From Candidatus Woesearchaeota archaeon (GTDB lineage Archaea; Nanobdellota; Nanobdellia; UBA10117; JABICX01), in the NCBI GenBank assembly GCA_018652045.1, contig JABICX010000001.1:45354-109353 (forward strand): a stretch of 64,000 nucleotides of DNA. The letters run 5' to 3'. A model generated the notes under the pieces. It did not search any database. It saw nothing but the letters and a program-made list of their open reading frames with translations, and had not been told where the DNA came from. Shown piece by piece: positions 36,448-45,980 of this stretch. The stretch's first letter is position 1. Each line of letters begins with the position of its first letter. A program made the translations under genes and the position numbers.

Positions 36448-37677
36448 ATGATCTTGATAGATGTAGTCTATATGTTGTTTATCTTTCTAACTTTGTATTT
36501 CACAATACTTTTCTTAGTTATATTCTTTGATAATAAACATGCCATAATGGAAGGATCTTTCCCTAAGAAATATCCACATCTAACTATCATTATGCCTGTT
36601 TGGAACAAAGCTAAAGAGGTGAGTGAAGCGATAAGTTTGATTAAGAAGTCAGTATATCCCAAGGATAAATTGCATATTCTGGTAATTGATGATGGATCAA
36701 CAGACACATCTGTAAGTATTCTTAAGAAAATTAAGGGTATTAAACTCATTATTAGTAAACAGAATAATGGAAAGGCAAATGCAGTTAATACGGCTTTGAA
36801 ACAGGTTAAAACCGAACTAGTAGCCGTAATTGACGGAGACTCATACATCGAGAAAAATGCTTTGGCATATATGGCTAATATGATTCAGCAAGATCAGACT
36901 GTAGGTGCAGTAACATCTGCGATCACTGCACGTAGAGCAGATAGTTTTCTACAAAAGCTACAAGATATTGAATATTCTATTATTGTATGGGTACGTAAGC
37001 TTTTGCAATCTGTCGAGTCCATATATGTTACTCCAGGTCCACTAGCAATGTATCGAACAGCAGTTGTAAAGGAAGTCGGTGGGTTTGATCCTAAAAATAT
37101 CACTGAAGATATTGAGATTGCTTGGCGAATTATGTACCACGGGTATAAGATACGGCTATCATTACAATCTCGAGCAAAAGTTGACGCCCACAAAAAGTTT
37201 TACCCTTGGTGGAGACAGCGGTTAAGGTGGTCTATGGGTGGTATTCAGACATTACTAAAATACAAACATACACTATTTAGTTCAAAATATGGTATGTTGG
37301 GCAAGTTTGTCACGCCTTTCTTTCTGTTATCTGTTATAACGAGCCTTAGTGGATTTGCAATATTCGTATATTCGATATTCTTAATCATACTGCGAGTTTT
37401 ATACTGGTTTATTGCTCCAACAATGATGGCGCAGAATCTTGGAGACGCCTTTCTATTACCCAATGTCTTTATGTTCTTTGGTGTAATAATATTTATATTG
37501 TCATTAGTTTACCTATATTTCGGGCTCAACACAATGGAGAATCGAAGACACTTTAACATTCGAAAGCTAGGATTTATAGAAATCATTTGTTATCTGACCT
37601 TTTACGTAACGATTTTCCCAGTTATACTGCTTGTAGCAATGTATCGAATCGCAAGAGGTGATATGTCGTGGTGTTGA
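36448..37677 (+). CDS. Processive GT2 glycosyltransferase with TM segments
   Basis: LTIIMPVWNKAKEVSEAI...LVIDDGSTDTS...AVIDGDSYIEK...ITEDIEIAWRI...WWRQRLRWSMGG. Confidence 0.9.
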   Translation: MILIDVVYMLFIFLTLYFTILFLVIFFDNKHAIMEGSFPKKYPHLTIIMPVWNKAKEVSEAISLIKKSVYPKDKLHILVIDDGSTDTSVSILKKIKGIKLIISKQNNGKANAVNTALKQVKTELVAVIDGDSYIEKNALAYMANMIQQDQTVGAVTSAITARRADSFLQKLQDIEYSIIVWVRKLLQSVESIYVTPGPLAMYRTAVVKEVGGFDPKNITEDIEIAWRIMYHGYKIRLSLQSRAKVDAHKKFYPWWRQRLRWSMGGIQTLLKYKHTLFSSKYGMLGKFVTPFFLLSVITSLSGFAIFVYSIFLIILRVLYWFIAPTMMAQNLGDAFLLPNVFMFFGVIIFILSLVYLYFGLNTMENRRHFNIRKLGFIEIICYLTFYVTIFPVILLVAMYRIARGDMSWC

Positions 37678-38342
37678 GAAAGCACTATTTTCTGATAACG
37701 TTCATAATTACAATGATACTTTTTATATCTGGTATTTTTGTAGGAATTCGTCTAGATATCGCTAAATCTGATGATATACATGATAGATACCGACAAACAG
37801 AGTTAGACTGGTATGATATACAGCTACAGACTGAATACTATCAAGTATATCCTGTTGAAAATGAATGTGACGTGTCTATACAGAACAATCTCGCGTTTGC
37901 AGATAAGGTTTACCTTCGGGGACAGGAGATTGAACGTTATGAAGCACAGCAAAAGGTTTTTCTGGAGCTACAACAAGATAAAGTTGAGTATGGTTTGCTA
38001 AAGTTTCAATTTTGGCTAAATGCTGTACGAATCCGAGATGTATGTGACGCAAATTATGTCACAGTTATGTACTTTTACAAAGATGTACCTACTGGTGTCG
38101 AAGAGATACAGCAGAACGCGATGAGTAGCATACTTTTTGATCTTAAACAGGAGTTAGGATCGGATATGGTATTAGTTCCATTAGCGATAGATTTGAATGT
38201 GGATTCAATTGATTTGCTAACCAGTGAATTAGGTATAACAACTGTACCAAGTATATCTATAAACGAAGAGCTTGTTTTAAATGGAGTTATAAGCGAACGA
38301 CAGGTAAAGACACATATTAAGGACTATCAAACAGCTGTCTAA
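37668..38342 (+). CDS. Membrane-anchored protein with thioredoxin-like C-terminal domain
   Basis: VTVMYFYKDVPTGVEE...SELGITTVPSISINEELVLNG (cis-Pro-like TTVPS); overlaps the GT2 gene. Confidence 0.6.
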   Translation: MVLRKHYFLITFIITMILFISGIFVGIRLDIAKSDDIHDRYRQTELDWYDIQLQTEYYQVYPVENECDVSIQNNLAFADKVYLRGQEIERYEAQQKVFLELQQDKVEYGLLKFQFWLNAVRIRDVCDANYVTVMYFYKDVPTGVEEIQQNAMSSILFDLKQELGSDMVLVPLAIDLNVDSIDLLTSELGITTVPSISINEELVLNGVISERQVKTHIKDYQTAV

Positions 38343-39285
38343 TAAGTTCGGTTGCATAGCAACCTCGTGGAAGCTCAAAATTAAGCTTAACTATGTCACC
38401 TTCAACAGTTTTCTTGAGATTCTTTGGTTTAATAATAACATCTCTTTCTGCTCCAAGCATGGTTAACTCAGGCATTCTTTCAACCTTAACTGGCGGTATC
38501 TTTAGCGTTTTCAGTTTAGTTTTCATTGCCTCTTTATTCCATAGATCACTTTGATACGCACTGATAAATATCCGTCGAGTTGGCTTGGGTATGTTTCTTA
38601 AGCTACCTCCAAAATCCTTTGGATATTGTATTAGCCATTGTAGAATCGCCATCTCAAGCCCAAGGAACCTTGGACATTCCTGAGCAACTTTTTTCCAGTC
38701 GCCCCAGTGCCTAAGAGTATATTTACCAAACTTAGTAGCCTCTTCATTAGGTCCATGCTCAGTCAAAAACAACTTGACAGCGTCTTTCAAGTTACCGCGA
38801 ATGATTGCTCTGCCGATCAAATGACCATTACCTGCACTACCAAACCGTTGTTCTCCAAATAAGTTCATAAAGCCGTTCTTCTTGATCGTATCAAAGTTCT
38901 TTTCAAGGTTTGCTAATTCTTTTTTAGATACTTCCCTGACAATAATCTTAAACTTATTACCTTTAAGGTCACCAAGATTGATTCGTTCATCGCCTCTGCC
39001 GAGGACTTTAAGCTTGATATCTTTGAGAATGACCCATTCAATTCGTTCAGCTGAGGTCTCCCATGCAGAACAGACTTGGGTTGTAATCGCATGTCGATCT
39101 TTATTACCTGCAAAACCAATACGTTTCGCAGAAACACGTAGCTTTCTAGCGACCTGTTGAATCGCACGTTGAGTTGTCCAGTTTTCTTTTTTCAGCAGGA
39201 AGTATGCATACTCACCTGTTTTTTTTGGCTTTACAATAGATACTTCATCGACAATAAAGTCCTGCGGTGATTGTTTTATTTTCAT
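38317..39285 (-). CDS. truD: tRNA pseudouridine synthase TruD
   Basis: DFIVDEVS...RIGFAGNKDRHAITTQVCSAW...NLFGEQRFGSAGNGHLIGRAI; start at MKIKQSPQ. Confidence 0.9.
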   Translation of the reverse strand: MKIKQSPQDFIVDEVSIVKPKKTGEYAYFLLKKENWTTQRAIQQVARKLRVSAKRIGFAGNKDRHAITTQVCSAWETSAERIEWVILKDIKLKVLGRGDERINLGDLKGNKFKIIVREVSKKELANLEKNFDTIKKNGFMNLFGEQRFGSAGNGHLIGRAIIRGNLKDAVKLFLTEHGPNEEATKFGKYTLRHWGDWKKVAQECPRFLGLEMAILQWLIQYPKDFGGSLRNIPKPTRRIFISAYQSDLWNKEAMKTKLKTLKIPPVKVERMPELTMLGAERDVIIKPKNLKKTVEGDIVKLNFELPRGCYATELIRQLFDSP

Positions 39286-39740
39286 TGGTTTAAAATAGTT
39301 AGACCTGTAATCGTGCTTTGAACAGCTGCAATAGTTATGAGACCTGCAATGAGTATACCAAGCGCTATTACTAAAAACGACTTCTTTTTGTCCATTTTTA
39401 ATAAAGTAGCTACAAACGCGCCAGTCCAGCCACCTGTAAATGGCAAAGGTATTGCTACAAAGATTAGAAGCGCGAGCACACCCCAACGATCGATGTGGTG
39501 TTGGTGTTTTTCGATCTTTAGGTAGGTTCTCTTTCCGAAGAGGCGCTTAGCTAGACTTAGAAGATTAAGCCGTCCAAGTACTAAAAATATAATTGGTATA
39601 GCAATGATATTACCGATTGCACCTATTGCAAAAGCATGCCACAGATTGATATTTAGAGCTGCAGCATAGATGATTGAGCCACGGACTTCTGCGATAGGAA
39701 AACCTCCCAGAATAAGAATCATAAGGTAATGTTCAAGCAT
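39282..39740 (-). CDS. Small multi-drug export protein family membrane protein
   Basis: GGFPIAEVRGSIIYAAALNINLWHAFAIGAIGNIIAIPIIFLVLGRL...PLPFTGGWTGAFVATLLKM. Confidence 0.75.
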   Translation of the reverse strand: MLEHYLMILILGGFPIAEVRGSIIYAAALNINLWHAFAIGAIGNIIAIPIIFLVLGRLNLLSLAKRLFGKRTYLKIEKHQHHIDRWGVLALLIFVAIPLPFTGGWTGAFVATLLKMDKKKSFLVIALGILIAGLITIAAVQSTITGLTILNQ

Positions 39741-39788
39741 AGCTATTTGATGCGCAACGCTTTTAAATGCCTTTTTGTTTCTTCTGAC

Positions 39789-39950
39789 ATGGAAAAGAGA
39801 TGCAACTCGTGTAATTTAAATCTAACAAATGATAAAAGTGCAACTAGCTTCAAGTGTCCTGAATGTAATAAGGAAGAAGTTTGTCGATGTGGCAAATGTA
39901 GAAAGTTAGGTACCGTATACGTGTGTAAGTGTGGTTTTGAGGGACCTTAG
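39789..39950 (+). CDS. Small zinc-ribbon protein adjacent to aEF-1beta
   Basis: MEKRCNSCNLNLTNDKSATSFKCPECNKEEVCRCGKCRKLGTVYVCKCGFEGP (four CPxCG-like knuckles). Confidence 0.85.
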   Translation: MEKRCNSCNLNLTNDKSATSFKCPECNKEEVCRCGKCRKLGTVYVCKCGFEGP

Positions 39951-39952
39951 AT

Positions 39953-40228
39953 ATGGCAAAAGTTTATGTTAAAGTTAAGATCATGCCAGAGTCACCTGAC
40001 ATTGACTTAGGCAAGATCGAGACACAGGTTAAGAAGATTGTAGAAAACGATGGCAGTAAGTACCACGTTTCTGAGATTAAGCCCATAGCTTTCGGGCTCA
40101 ATTCGTTAGAGTTCATTTTTATGCGTGATGAGAGCAAGGGCGACACAGAACCTATGGAGAAAGAATTCGTAAAGATATCTGGTGTTCAATCAGTTGACGT
40201 AATTGATGTACGTAGAGCATTTGGCTAA
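39953..40228 (+). CDS. ef1b: Archaeal elongation factor 1-beta
   Basis: AKVYVKVKIMPESPDIDL...PIAFGLNSLEFIFMRDE...SGVQSVDVIDVRRAFG. Confidence 0.9.
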   Translation: MAKVYVKVKIMPESPDIDLGKIETQVKKIVENDGSKYHVSEIKPIAFGLNSLEFIFMRDESKGDTEPMEKEFVKISGVQSVDVIDVRRAFG

Positions 40229-40267
40229 TCGATAGTTTTTTACATCAAATCAAAGATTTGCTGCCTA

Positions 40268-40287
40268 GTTTTTCCAATAGGAAAAAC
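40268..40287. promoter_or_regulatory. Perfect 8-bp inverted repeat directly upstream of TATA box
   Basis: GTTTTTCC-AATA-GGAAAAAC followed by CTTATAAAT. Confidence 0.45.
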
Positions 40288-40318
40288 TTATAAATCATTT
40301 TTACAGGGTAGTAACACT

Positions 40319-40660
40319 ATGACAAATGCAACCGTACTAACTAAAATTAGTAACGAAGTATTTAGACCCGAGAAACTTGCTCCCGAAGAGGCGCTAGACG
40401 AGAGCACAAACTTTGGCAAGATTATTTTATGTTCAAAAGCATGCGACGGAACTTATCATAAGGTTAATTCTGAAGTTGGTAAGGTACTAAAAGAGAGTAG
40501 AGCTGCATTGTCAAATGGCGGATTTCAGATTGTAATCAACAAGTTTCATGATGAAGATGTCCATGGACAGCGATATTTAGTCTATCCAAACGGAAAGAAG
40601 GCACTCTTAATCGGAAACCTTTTCTTTGGGCTAAAGAAGCTTGCTAAAATACACAAATAA
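40319..40660 (+). CDS. Hypothetical 113-aa protein
   Basis: Own promoter-like TATA; no recognised family. Confidence 0.55.
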   Translation: MTNATVLTKISNEVFRPEKLAPEEALDESTNFGKIILCSKACDGTYHKVNSEVGKVLKESRAALSNGGFQIVINKFHDEDVHGQRYLVYPNGKKALLIGNLFFGLKKLAKIHK

Positions 40661-40688
40661 TTTTAAACTCTGTTTTCTAAGTTAAAAT

Positions 40689-41672
40689 ATGGGTGTTCCA
40701 TTCAAGGATTTAGTTGTACGCGAACCAATTTCTCTAGAGGATCTATCTGGTAAGAAGCTAGCGATCGACGCATTTAATATTCTATTTCAGTTTCTATCTG
40801 CAATCCGACAGCGTGACGGAACACCACTTAAAGACGATAAAGGAGCGATTACCTCACACCTTAACGGTATCTTTTATCGAACTGTTAAGCTAATGCAAGC
40901 AGGAGCAAAACCCTGTTTTGTCTTTGACGGTACTGCTCCAGAACTAAAAGCAGATACACAAGCAGCAAGGCGCGAGGTTAGAGCTGCAGCAAAAGTAAAA
41001 CATGAAGCCGCATTAGCTTCTGGAGACATGGAGTCTGCTAGAAAGTACGGTCAACAAGCAATAACTCTGACTTCAGATATGATTAAAGAAGCCAAAGAAC
41101 TGATAGTTGCAATGGGTTTACCGGTTATACAGGCGTTAGGTGATGCTGAAGCGCAGGCAGCGTATATGGCACGGAAAGGACAGGTTTGGGCTATTGTTTC
41201 GCAAGATTATGACTCGCTTCTGTTCGGATCCCCAAGAGTTATACGGAACCTTACGGTCTCGCAGAAAAAGCGAGGTACTAAGATAATATCTCCTGAGATG
41301 ATAGACTTAGCAGACACTTTAAATGAACTTAAGCTAGATCGCCAGGGTTTGGTTGACGCAGCAATACTTATTGGAACGGATTTCAATTCCGGAATTCGAG
41401 GTGTTGGACCTAAGAGCGCGATAAAGATCGCACGAGAGGGGCGTTTTCAAGAGTATGAAGACAGATTACCTCGATTCGCAGCAGTTAGAAAAATATTCTT
41501 ACAACCTGCAACAACAAACAGCTATACTTTGGAGTGGAAGCCACTAGATGTAACGGCAGTTAAAGAGATCCTTTGCAAGCGTCATAACTTTAGTGAAAAG
41601 CGAATAGATTCAGCAATGGGTCTAACTCAATCTCAAAGAAATAAAGATCAATCCAGCCTAGCTGACTTCTAA
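40689..41672 (+). CDS. fen: Flap endonuclease 1
   Basis: LAIDAFNILFQFLSAIRQRDGTPL, CFVFDGTAPELK, GDAEAQAAYMARKGQVWAIVSQDYDSLLFG; PIP-box-like end QSSLADF. Confidence 0.95.
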   Translation: MGVPFKDLVVREPISLEDLSGKKLAIDAFNILFQFLSAIRQRDGTPLKDDKGAITSHLNGIFYRTVKLMQAGAKPCFVFDGTAPELKADTQAARREVRAAAKVKHEAALASGDMESARKYGQQAITLTSDMIKEAKELIVAMGLPVIQALGDAEAQAAYMARKGQVWAIVSQDYDSLLFGSPRVIRNLTVSQKKRGTKIISPEMIDLADTLNELKLDRQGLVDAAILIGTDFNSGIRGVGPKSAIKIAREGRFQEYEDRLPRFAAVRKIFLQPATTNSYTLEWKPLDVTAVKEILCKRHNFSEKRIDSAMGLTQSQRNKDQSSLADF

Positions 41673-41984
41673 TTACTTTTGAATTTCAAGTTTAAAATTG
41701 TGAATTACAACACCAGTGTATAGTGCGATGACGATACTTGCGAGCCCGTAAAAGTAGATTGGATCAATAAGGTAGATGAAGTATCCAATAACACCAAATC
41801 CTATGATTGATAGCAACTTGTACAGGAAGACACCCTTTTCACCTTCTTTTTCCTCTAATATTCGGATGATTTTGTTGCTCTCCGCGTCGATGCCAAATCG
41901 CTTAAGATCAACCTGTGTTGTGATTTCGTCTAAGAACTCCAATATAGCGATTATAAACATCAGCAGAAAGAATAACCATAGCAT
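41673..41984 (-). CDS. Three-TM hypothetical membrane protein
   Basis: 103 aa; three hydrophobic segments. Confidence 0.6.
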   Translation of the reverse strand: MLWLFFLLMFIIAILEFLDEITTQVDLKRFGIDAESNKIIRILEEKEGEKGVFLYKLLSIIGFGVIGYFIYLIDPIYFYGLASIVIALYTGVVIHNFKLEIQK

Positions 41985-42056
41985 ACTGTATATACCTCTA
42001 GAACAATATAAATCTTGCCGTATAAAATGTTATAAGTTTTGAATGTAGCAAGTAAT

Positions 42057-42533
42057 ATGATTAATTTGCGTTCGATCCGAGTTGGGTTAGACAAAAACGC
42101 AGAATTCTTTAGCGAGGAGCAAGCAAGTGATTATTTTTCTAGTGAAATTGCACCTCGTGCAGAATCATTTCAACAGCTTGCTGAAGGCCTATTAGCTCTA
42201 ATTGACGTGGAAGAGCAATTAGGTATTCCGTTAGATACGTTGTGGTATGCTAATAAACTAAAGTTGATCCAGGATGAGCGAGGAAAATGGTATGATTGGG
42301 TGTCTGACCGAGAGATCGAAGCAATTGCTGAGCGCAAGCAAGATATACTTGAAAGAGTAGAAAGAGAAAAACAGCAAGTTTCACCTCGAATAAGGATAAA
42401 ACCAATTGATTATAGAACTGCTATAAAACCAATTGATTACCGAAATTTGATACGTCCTAAAGGTGCCGTACCGCGAGATCCTGAAGATGCAGCACGGTTT
42501 AACGAACTTAAAAAAATAAAAGCTAGGCTTTAG
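42057..42533 (+). CDS. Hypothetical protein with IKPIDYR tandem repeat
   Basis: IKPIDYRTAIKPIDYRNLIRPKGAVPRDPEDAARF. Confidence 0.6.
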   Translation: MINLRSIRVGLDKNAEFFSEEQASDYFSSEIAPRAESFQQLAEGLLALIDVEEQLGIPLDTLWYANKLKLIQDERGKWYDWVSDREIEAIAERKQDILERVEREKQQVSPRIRIKPIDYRTAIKPIDYRNLIRPKGAVPRDPEDAARFNELKKIKARL

Positions 42534-43614
42534 TTTTGAGAATTCTATTGACACTTAGTGCGGCTTGCTTACGTTTCTTATGATGTTGGTTTAGGAACGC
42601 AGTCATCTTTTTACAAGCAAGATTCTTACAATCACCACACATCAGCTTACCACCTGCACAGCGTTTGTAGAGTTCAGTTAGCTCTTTGTCATCTTCAATC
42701 AAACCAAACTTGTACAACTCATAAACTTTACATATATCTGGCTGGCCACCTAGCTGCCTTTGTTCTTCAGGCGTGTTTCTACCACCTGTGAACGCTTTTT
42801 TCTTGATCTTACGACAGGCAAGTTCAGCGCTTTCGTTTAAGAATATCAGACCTTCGGGTTCACGTTTACTCATCTTAGCCGAACCGGTAAGCGAGCCCAT
42901 AAATTTATTATATGTTCCTGCAGGAGGTACGAGTTTATGTTTTTTAGCTATGTCTCGAACCAATCGTATGTGTGGATCTTGGTCAAAGCCAACGGGAACA
43001 ACTGTTCGAACCTTACCGTTTTCTAGCTGAGGTTTTAGTATGTCCCCCATCTGCACTAGCGCAGCGTTGTATATCTTGAGTTCATGCAGACCATATATTG
43101 CCTTAAGCATGTTGTTAGTAACATTACTTGCAAACACTTGCGCAGCACGTAATACTGTCAAGTCTTCGCTCTGTCTGTAGAATTCAGTCTTCTTAGGATC
43201 GAGACCTAACGCAATACAGTCCATAATGTTATCCCGTGCAATAGCATCTGCTTCTTTTAAGGGCATTTCATTATCTGCTAAGCTTTCAACATCTGCAACA
43301 GCAAATACGACTTTTCCACCATGTTTCTGAAGATATGCTAGTTGATCAACAACTATCTTCGATCCAAAGTGAAAGAAGTTTGACGGCTTGATCCCAGTCA
43401 TAACTACAAAAGGAATCTGCTTTTCCATAGCATCGATAATCATATCAAAGTCACGATGCGCAAAGACGATACCTCTACGATACACCGCTATAGGATCTGG
43501 CATGTATCTAACTAACGATGTCATCGGAGATACTCCGAATTCCTTGATTAACTTATCATAATCTTTTATATCCGACATACCAAATGCCGTTATTACATTT
43601 TTCTTTTCAGTCAT
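42523..43614 (-). CDS. trpS: Tryptophanyl-tRNA synthetase
   Basis: FVVMTGIKPSNFFHFGSKIVVDQLAYL, VPVGFDQDPHIRLVRDIA, GSAKMSKREPEG (KMSKS). Confidence 0.93.
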   Translation of the reverse strand: MTEKKNVITAFGMSDIKDYDKLIKEFGVSPMTSLVRYMPDPIAVYRRGIVFAHRDFDMIIDAMEKQIPFVVMTGIKPSNFFHFGSKIVVDQLAYLQKHGGKVVFAVADVESLADNEMPLKEADAIARDNIMDCIALGLDPKKTEFYRQSEDLTVLRAAQVFASNVTNNMLKAIYGLHELKIYNAALVQMGDILKPQLENGKVRTVVPVGFDQDPHIRLVRDIAKKHKLVPPAGTYNKFMGSLTGSAKMSKREPEGLIFLNESAELACRKIKKKAFTGGRNTPEEQRQLGGQPDICKVYELYKFGLIEDDKELTELYKRCAGGKLMCGDCKNLACKKMTAFLNQHHKKRKQAALSVNRILKTKA

Positions 43615-43651
43615 TTTAATTTACCTCTTTAATTCTTATTAACATTTTGGA

Positions 43652-43873
43652 TTAAGGTACGAATAAGTCCCATCCGAAAACAGCTAGCGGGTCTTTGTCT
43701 GGTTTTGCGAGTAAAGTTGTATCTTCTTCAAGTAGACAGATCAGTTCTTCACGTACCTTTTCGTCTATACTTTCAGGCATTCGTGTAGTACCTATGTAGA
43801 TTGGTTCCTGCGCTTTTAGTGCGTTTATAACTTGGTTAAAGTAGGGTGGTCTTTTAGCACCAGGGCCGATCAC
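43652..43873 (-). CDS. Hypothetical 73-aa protein
   Basis: MIGPGAKRPPYFNQVINALKAQEPIYIGTTRMPESIDEKVREELICLL; sits between trpS and tRNA-Trp. Confidence 0.45.
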   Translation of the reverse strand: MIGPGAKRPPYFNQVINALKAQEPIYIGTTRMPESIDEKVREELICLLEEDTTLLAKPDKDPLAVFGWDLFVP

Positions 43874-43948
43874 TTATTTCCATGCTCCGATCTTGAGCTT
43901 CACTATTGTTTTTGTTTTCACTAGCTGTCATTTTATTACCTCTAAAAA

Positions 43949-44058
43949 TGGGGTCAGAGGGATTCGAACCCCCATCAATCGGTCTCTCTCGTAAACTTTT
44001 TCCTTTTGGGAGAAAGTCTTCTGGAGCCGACCACACTGCCGGATTATGCTATGACCCC
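43949..44058 (-). tRNA. tRNA-Trp(CCA) with 37-nt intron (43984-44020)
   Basis: Minus strand GGGGTCATAGCATAATCCGGCAGTGTGGTCGGCTCCAG|intron|ACCGATTGATGGGGGTTCGAATCCCTCTGACCCCA. Confidence 0.88.
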
Positions 44059-44078
44059 TATTTTGATAACTATCTCTA

Positions 44079-44151
44079 CCACGGATAATCACCTAAGTAA
44101 AAGATAGAATCTGCTAGCACGACATTCTTACATTGTCCAGGGATAATCGCC
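44079..44151. repeat. Two 15-nt direct repeats (CCacGGATAATCaCC / CCagGGATAATCgCC) in the trm5-tRNA-Trp intergenic region
   Basis: Copies at 44079-44093 and 44137-44151 (58-nt period). Confidence 0.55.
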
Positions 44152-44191
44152 TGCTAACATGATAATGAGTCAAGTCTTCGGTTTATAAAAG

Positions 44192-45214
44192 TTATGGTAG
44201 TTGAATGTCAAAACAGAATCTGTCAATCTTCGGAGAGAAACCACCTGCACGGACAGGTTTAACTGCCTTTGCACCTGTCATTTTCTTAAGTTCTTGAGCA
44301 CGTCTATCTGCATCGTCTCTTGCCTCAAACTGATATATATGAATCATGGCACCTTTGTTCGCAACCTTTAATGCGTGCGGTAAGAACTCGTGCGCCTTCT
44401 CTGGAAGGACCATGATGATCCGATCGAACTTTTGCTTTAGCTTTGGAACCTCAACCTTAGCGTCACCTTTGATTAGCGTGATTCGTTTCTCTAACTTGTT
44501 TAGTTTTAAGTTTTGCTTAAAGTATCTGACTGCAGCAGGATTCAACTCAATAGCGGTCTGAGTTATGTCTTTTTTGTTCTTTGCAAAAACAATCGGATAA
44601 GGACCGACTCCTGCAAACATATTCAGAATGTTTTCTTTAGGTTTAACCTGCCTTAAGATTCGCAAACGTTCAGAACCGAGTTTAGGTGAGAAGTATACTT
44701 TATTCAGGTCAAGCTTTAATCTAGCACCAGACTCTTTATGTACAGTCTCAGTTCGCATGTCACCTACGAGTACCTTAACTTTTCGAATCCGATACTTTCC
44801 CGAAGTCTTTTTATCTTTCTTAGCAACAACTTTGATATGTTTATGAATACGTTTAAGTGCCCAAGCAATGTTGACCTCGAGTTTAGATAACCCCTCGGGA
44901 ATCTCAATAACTGCAATGTCTCCAATAGCCTCAAACCCTCGATTAATCTTATCTAGTTCTTCTGCAGGAATCACGTTGCTTAGTGCATCTTTGATGGTGC
45001 GCGTCTCTAGTTTTACTTTTAGTATGTTTCTTTGTTCAATGCTCCCCATAAACTTGGCGAGAATCGCTTTCGTATCCGCCTTGTCTGTGATTGCGAGTAG
45101 AACATACTTACCAGATTTACCCATGCAGTAAGATGTATCTAACCAACCTTTCGTCACCAAGAAGCTCTTGGCTGCCTGAGTGTTCTGCTTCTTAGTTTTT
45201 AGACAAGAAACCAT
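44192..45214 (-). CDS. trm5: tRNA (guanine-N1)-methyltransferase Trm5-like (Met-10+ family)
   Basis: FSPKLGSERLRILRQVKPKENILNMFAGVGPYPIVFAKN...AIELNPAAVRYFKQN...RIIMVLPEKAHEFLPHAL. Confidence 0.88.
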   Translation of the reverse strand: MVSCLKTKKQNTQAAKSFLVTKGWLDTSYCMGKSGKYVLLAITDKADTKAILAKFMGSIEQRNILKVKLETRTIKDALSNVIPAEELDKINRGFEAIGDIAVIEIPEGLSKLEVNIAWALKRIHKHIKVVAKKDKKTSGKYRIRKVKVLVGDMRTETVHKESGARLKLDLNKVYFSPKLGSERLRILRQVKPKENILNMFAGVGPYPIVFAKNKKDITQTAIELNPAAVRYFKQNLKLNKLEKRITLIKGDAKVEVPKLKQKFDRIIMVLPEKAHEFLPHALKVANKGAMIHIYQFEARDDADRRAQELKKMTGAKAVKPVRAGGFSPKIDRFCFDIQLP

Positions 45215-45242
45215 TTATATAATCGGAGCTATACATTTAAAA

Positions 45243-45980
45243 ATGTTATACTTAATCGGATTAGGACTTGATTTTAAAGATATATCTGTAAAGTCCTTAG
45301 ACACACTGAAAAAATGTTCTGAAGTCTATTTAGAGAACTATACCTCTGCAGCAAATTTTTCAATTAAGCAACTTGAAGGTTTGCTGAAAAAGAAAGTTCA
45401 GATTTTAGATCGGGATCGTGTAGAGATTGTTAAACCTTTCTTAGCTAGAGCAAAGACGCGTAATGTAGCACTTCTAGTTTACGGAGATCCGTTATCTGCT
45501 ACCACGCATGTGGAGATCTTGCAACAGACAAAAAAGCTTAAGATAAAAATCGAGATTATGCATGCACCTTCAGTGCTTACCGCTGTAGCAAGAACTGGCC
45601 TGTCACTGTACAAGTTTGGAAAAACTGCATCGATTCCATTTTGGCAAAAGCACTTCCGGCCAGAAAGCTTCTTCGATATCTTAGAACAAAACCAAAAGAT
45701 TGGTGCACATACATTGTTCCTTTTAGATCTTAGTCCTGAACTGAATAAGTTTATGAGCATAAAACAGGCAATAGATGTTTTACGCACTATAGCAAAAAAG
45801 CGCAAGTCAAAGTTATTTACTGAGAAGACGTTCTGTATTGCATGCTCTCAACTTGGGACTCCCCAAGAACTTATTAAAACCGGAACATCAAAACAGTTAA
45901 TGACTAAACGATTTGGAGCACCTGCCTGCCTGATCGTTCCAGGAAAGCTGGCAGATTATGAAAATGAAGCGATTCACTAA
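45243..45980 (+). CDS. dphB: Diphthine synthase
   Basis: MLYLIGLGLDFKDISVKSLDTLKKCSEVYLENYTS...LLVYGDPLSATTHVEI...GLSLYKFGKTASIPFW. Confidence 0.92.
   Translation: MLYLIGLGLDFKDISVKSLDTLKKCSEVYLENYTSAANFSIKQLEGLLKKKVQILDRDRVEIVKPFLARAKTRNVALLVYGDPLSATTHVEILQQTKKLKIKIEIMHAPSVLTAVARTGLSLYKFGKTASIPFWQKHFRPESFFDILEQNQKIGAHTLFLLDLSPELNKFMSIKQAIDVLRTIAKKRKSKLFTEKTFCIACSQLGTPQELIKTGTSKQLMTKRFGAPACLIVPGKLADYENEAIH

Noticed and set aside
39286-39486. N-terminal 67 residues of ORF 38317..39486
   Set aside because: Overlaps the well-supported 39282..39740 gene in another frame; TruD similarity begins at MKIKQSPQDF.
43854-44088. ORFs 43854..44036 (-) and 43906..44088 (+)
   Set aside because: Both overlap tRNA-Trp; coding is an artefact of the tRNA sequence.
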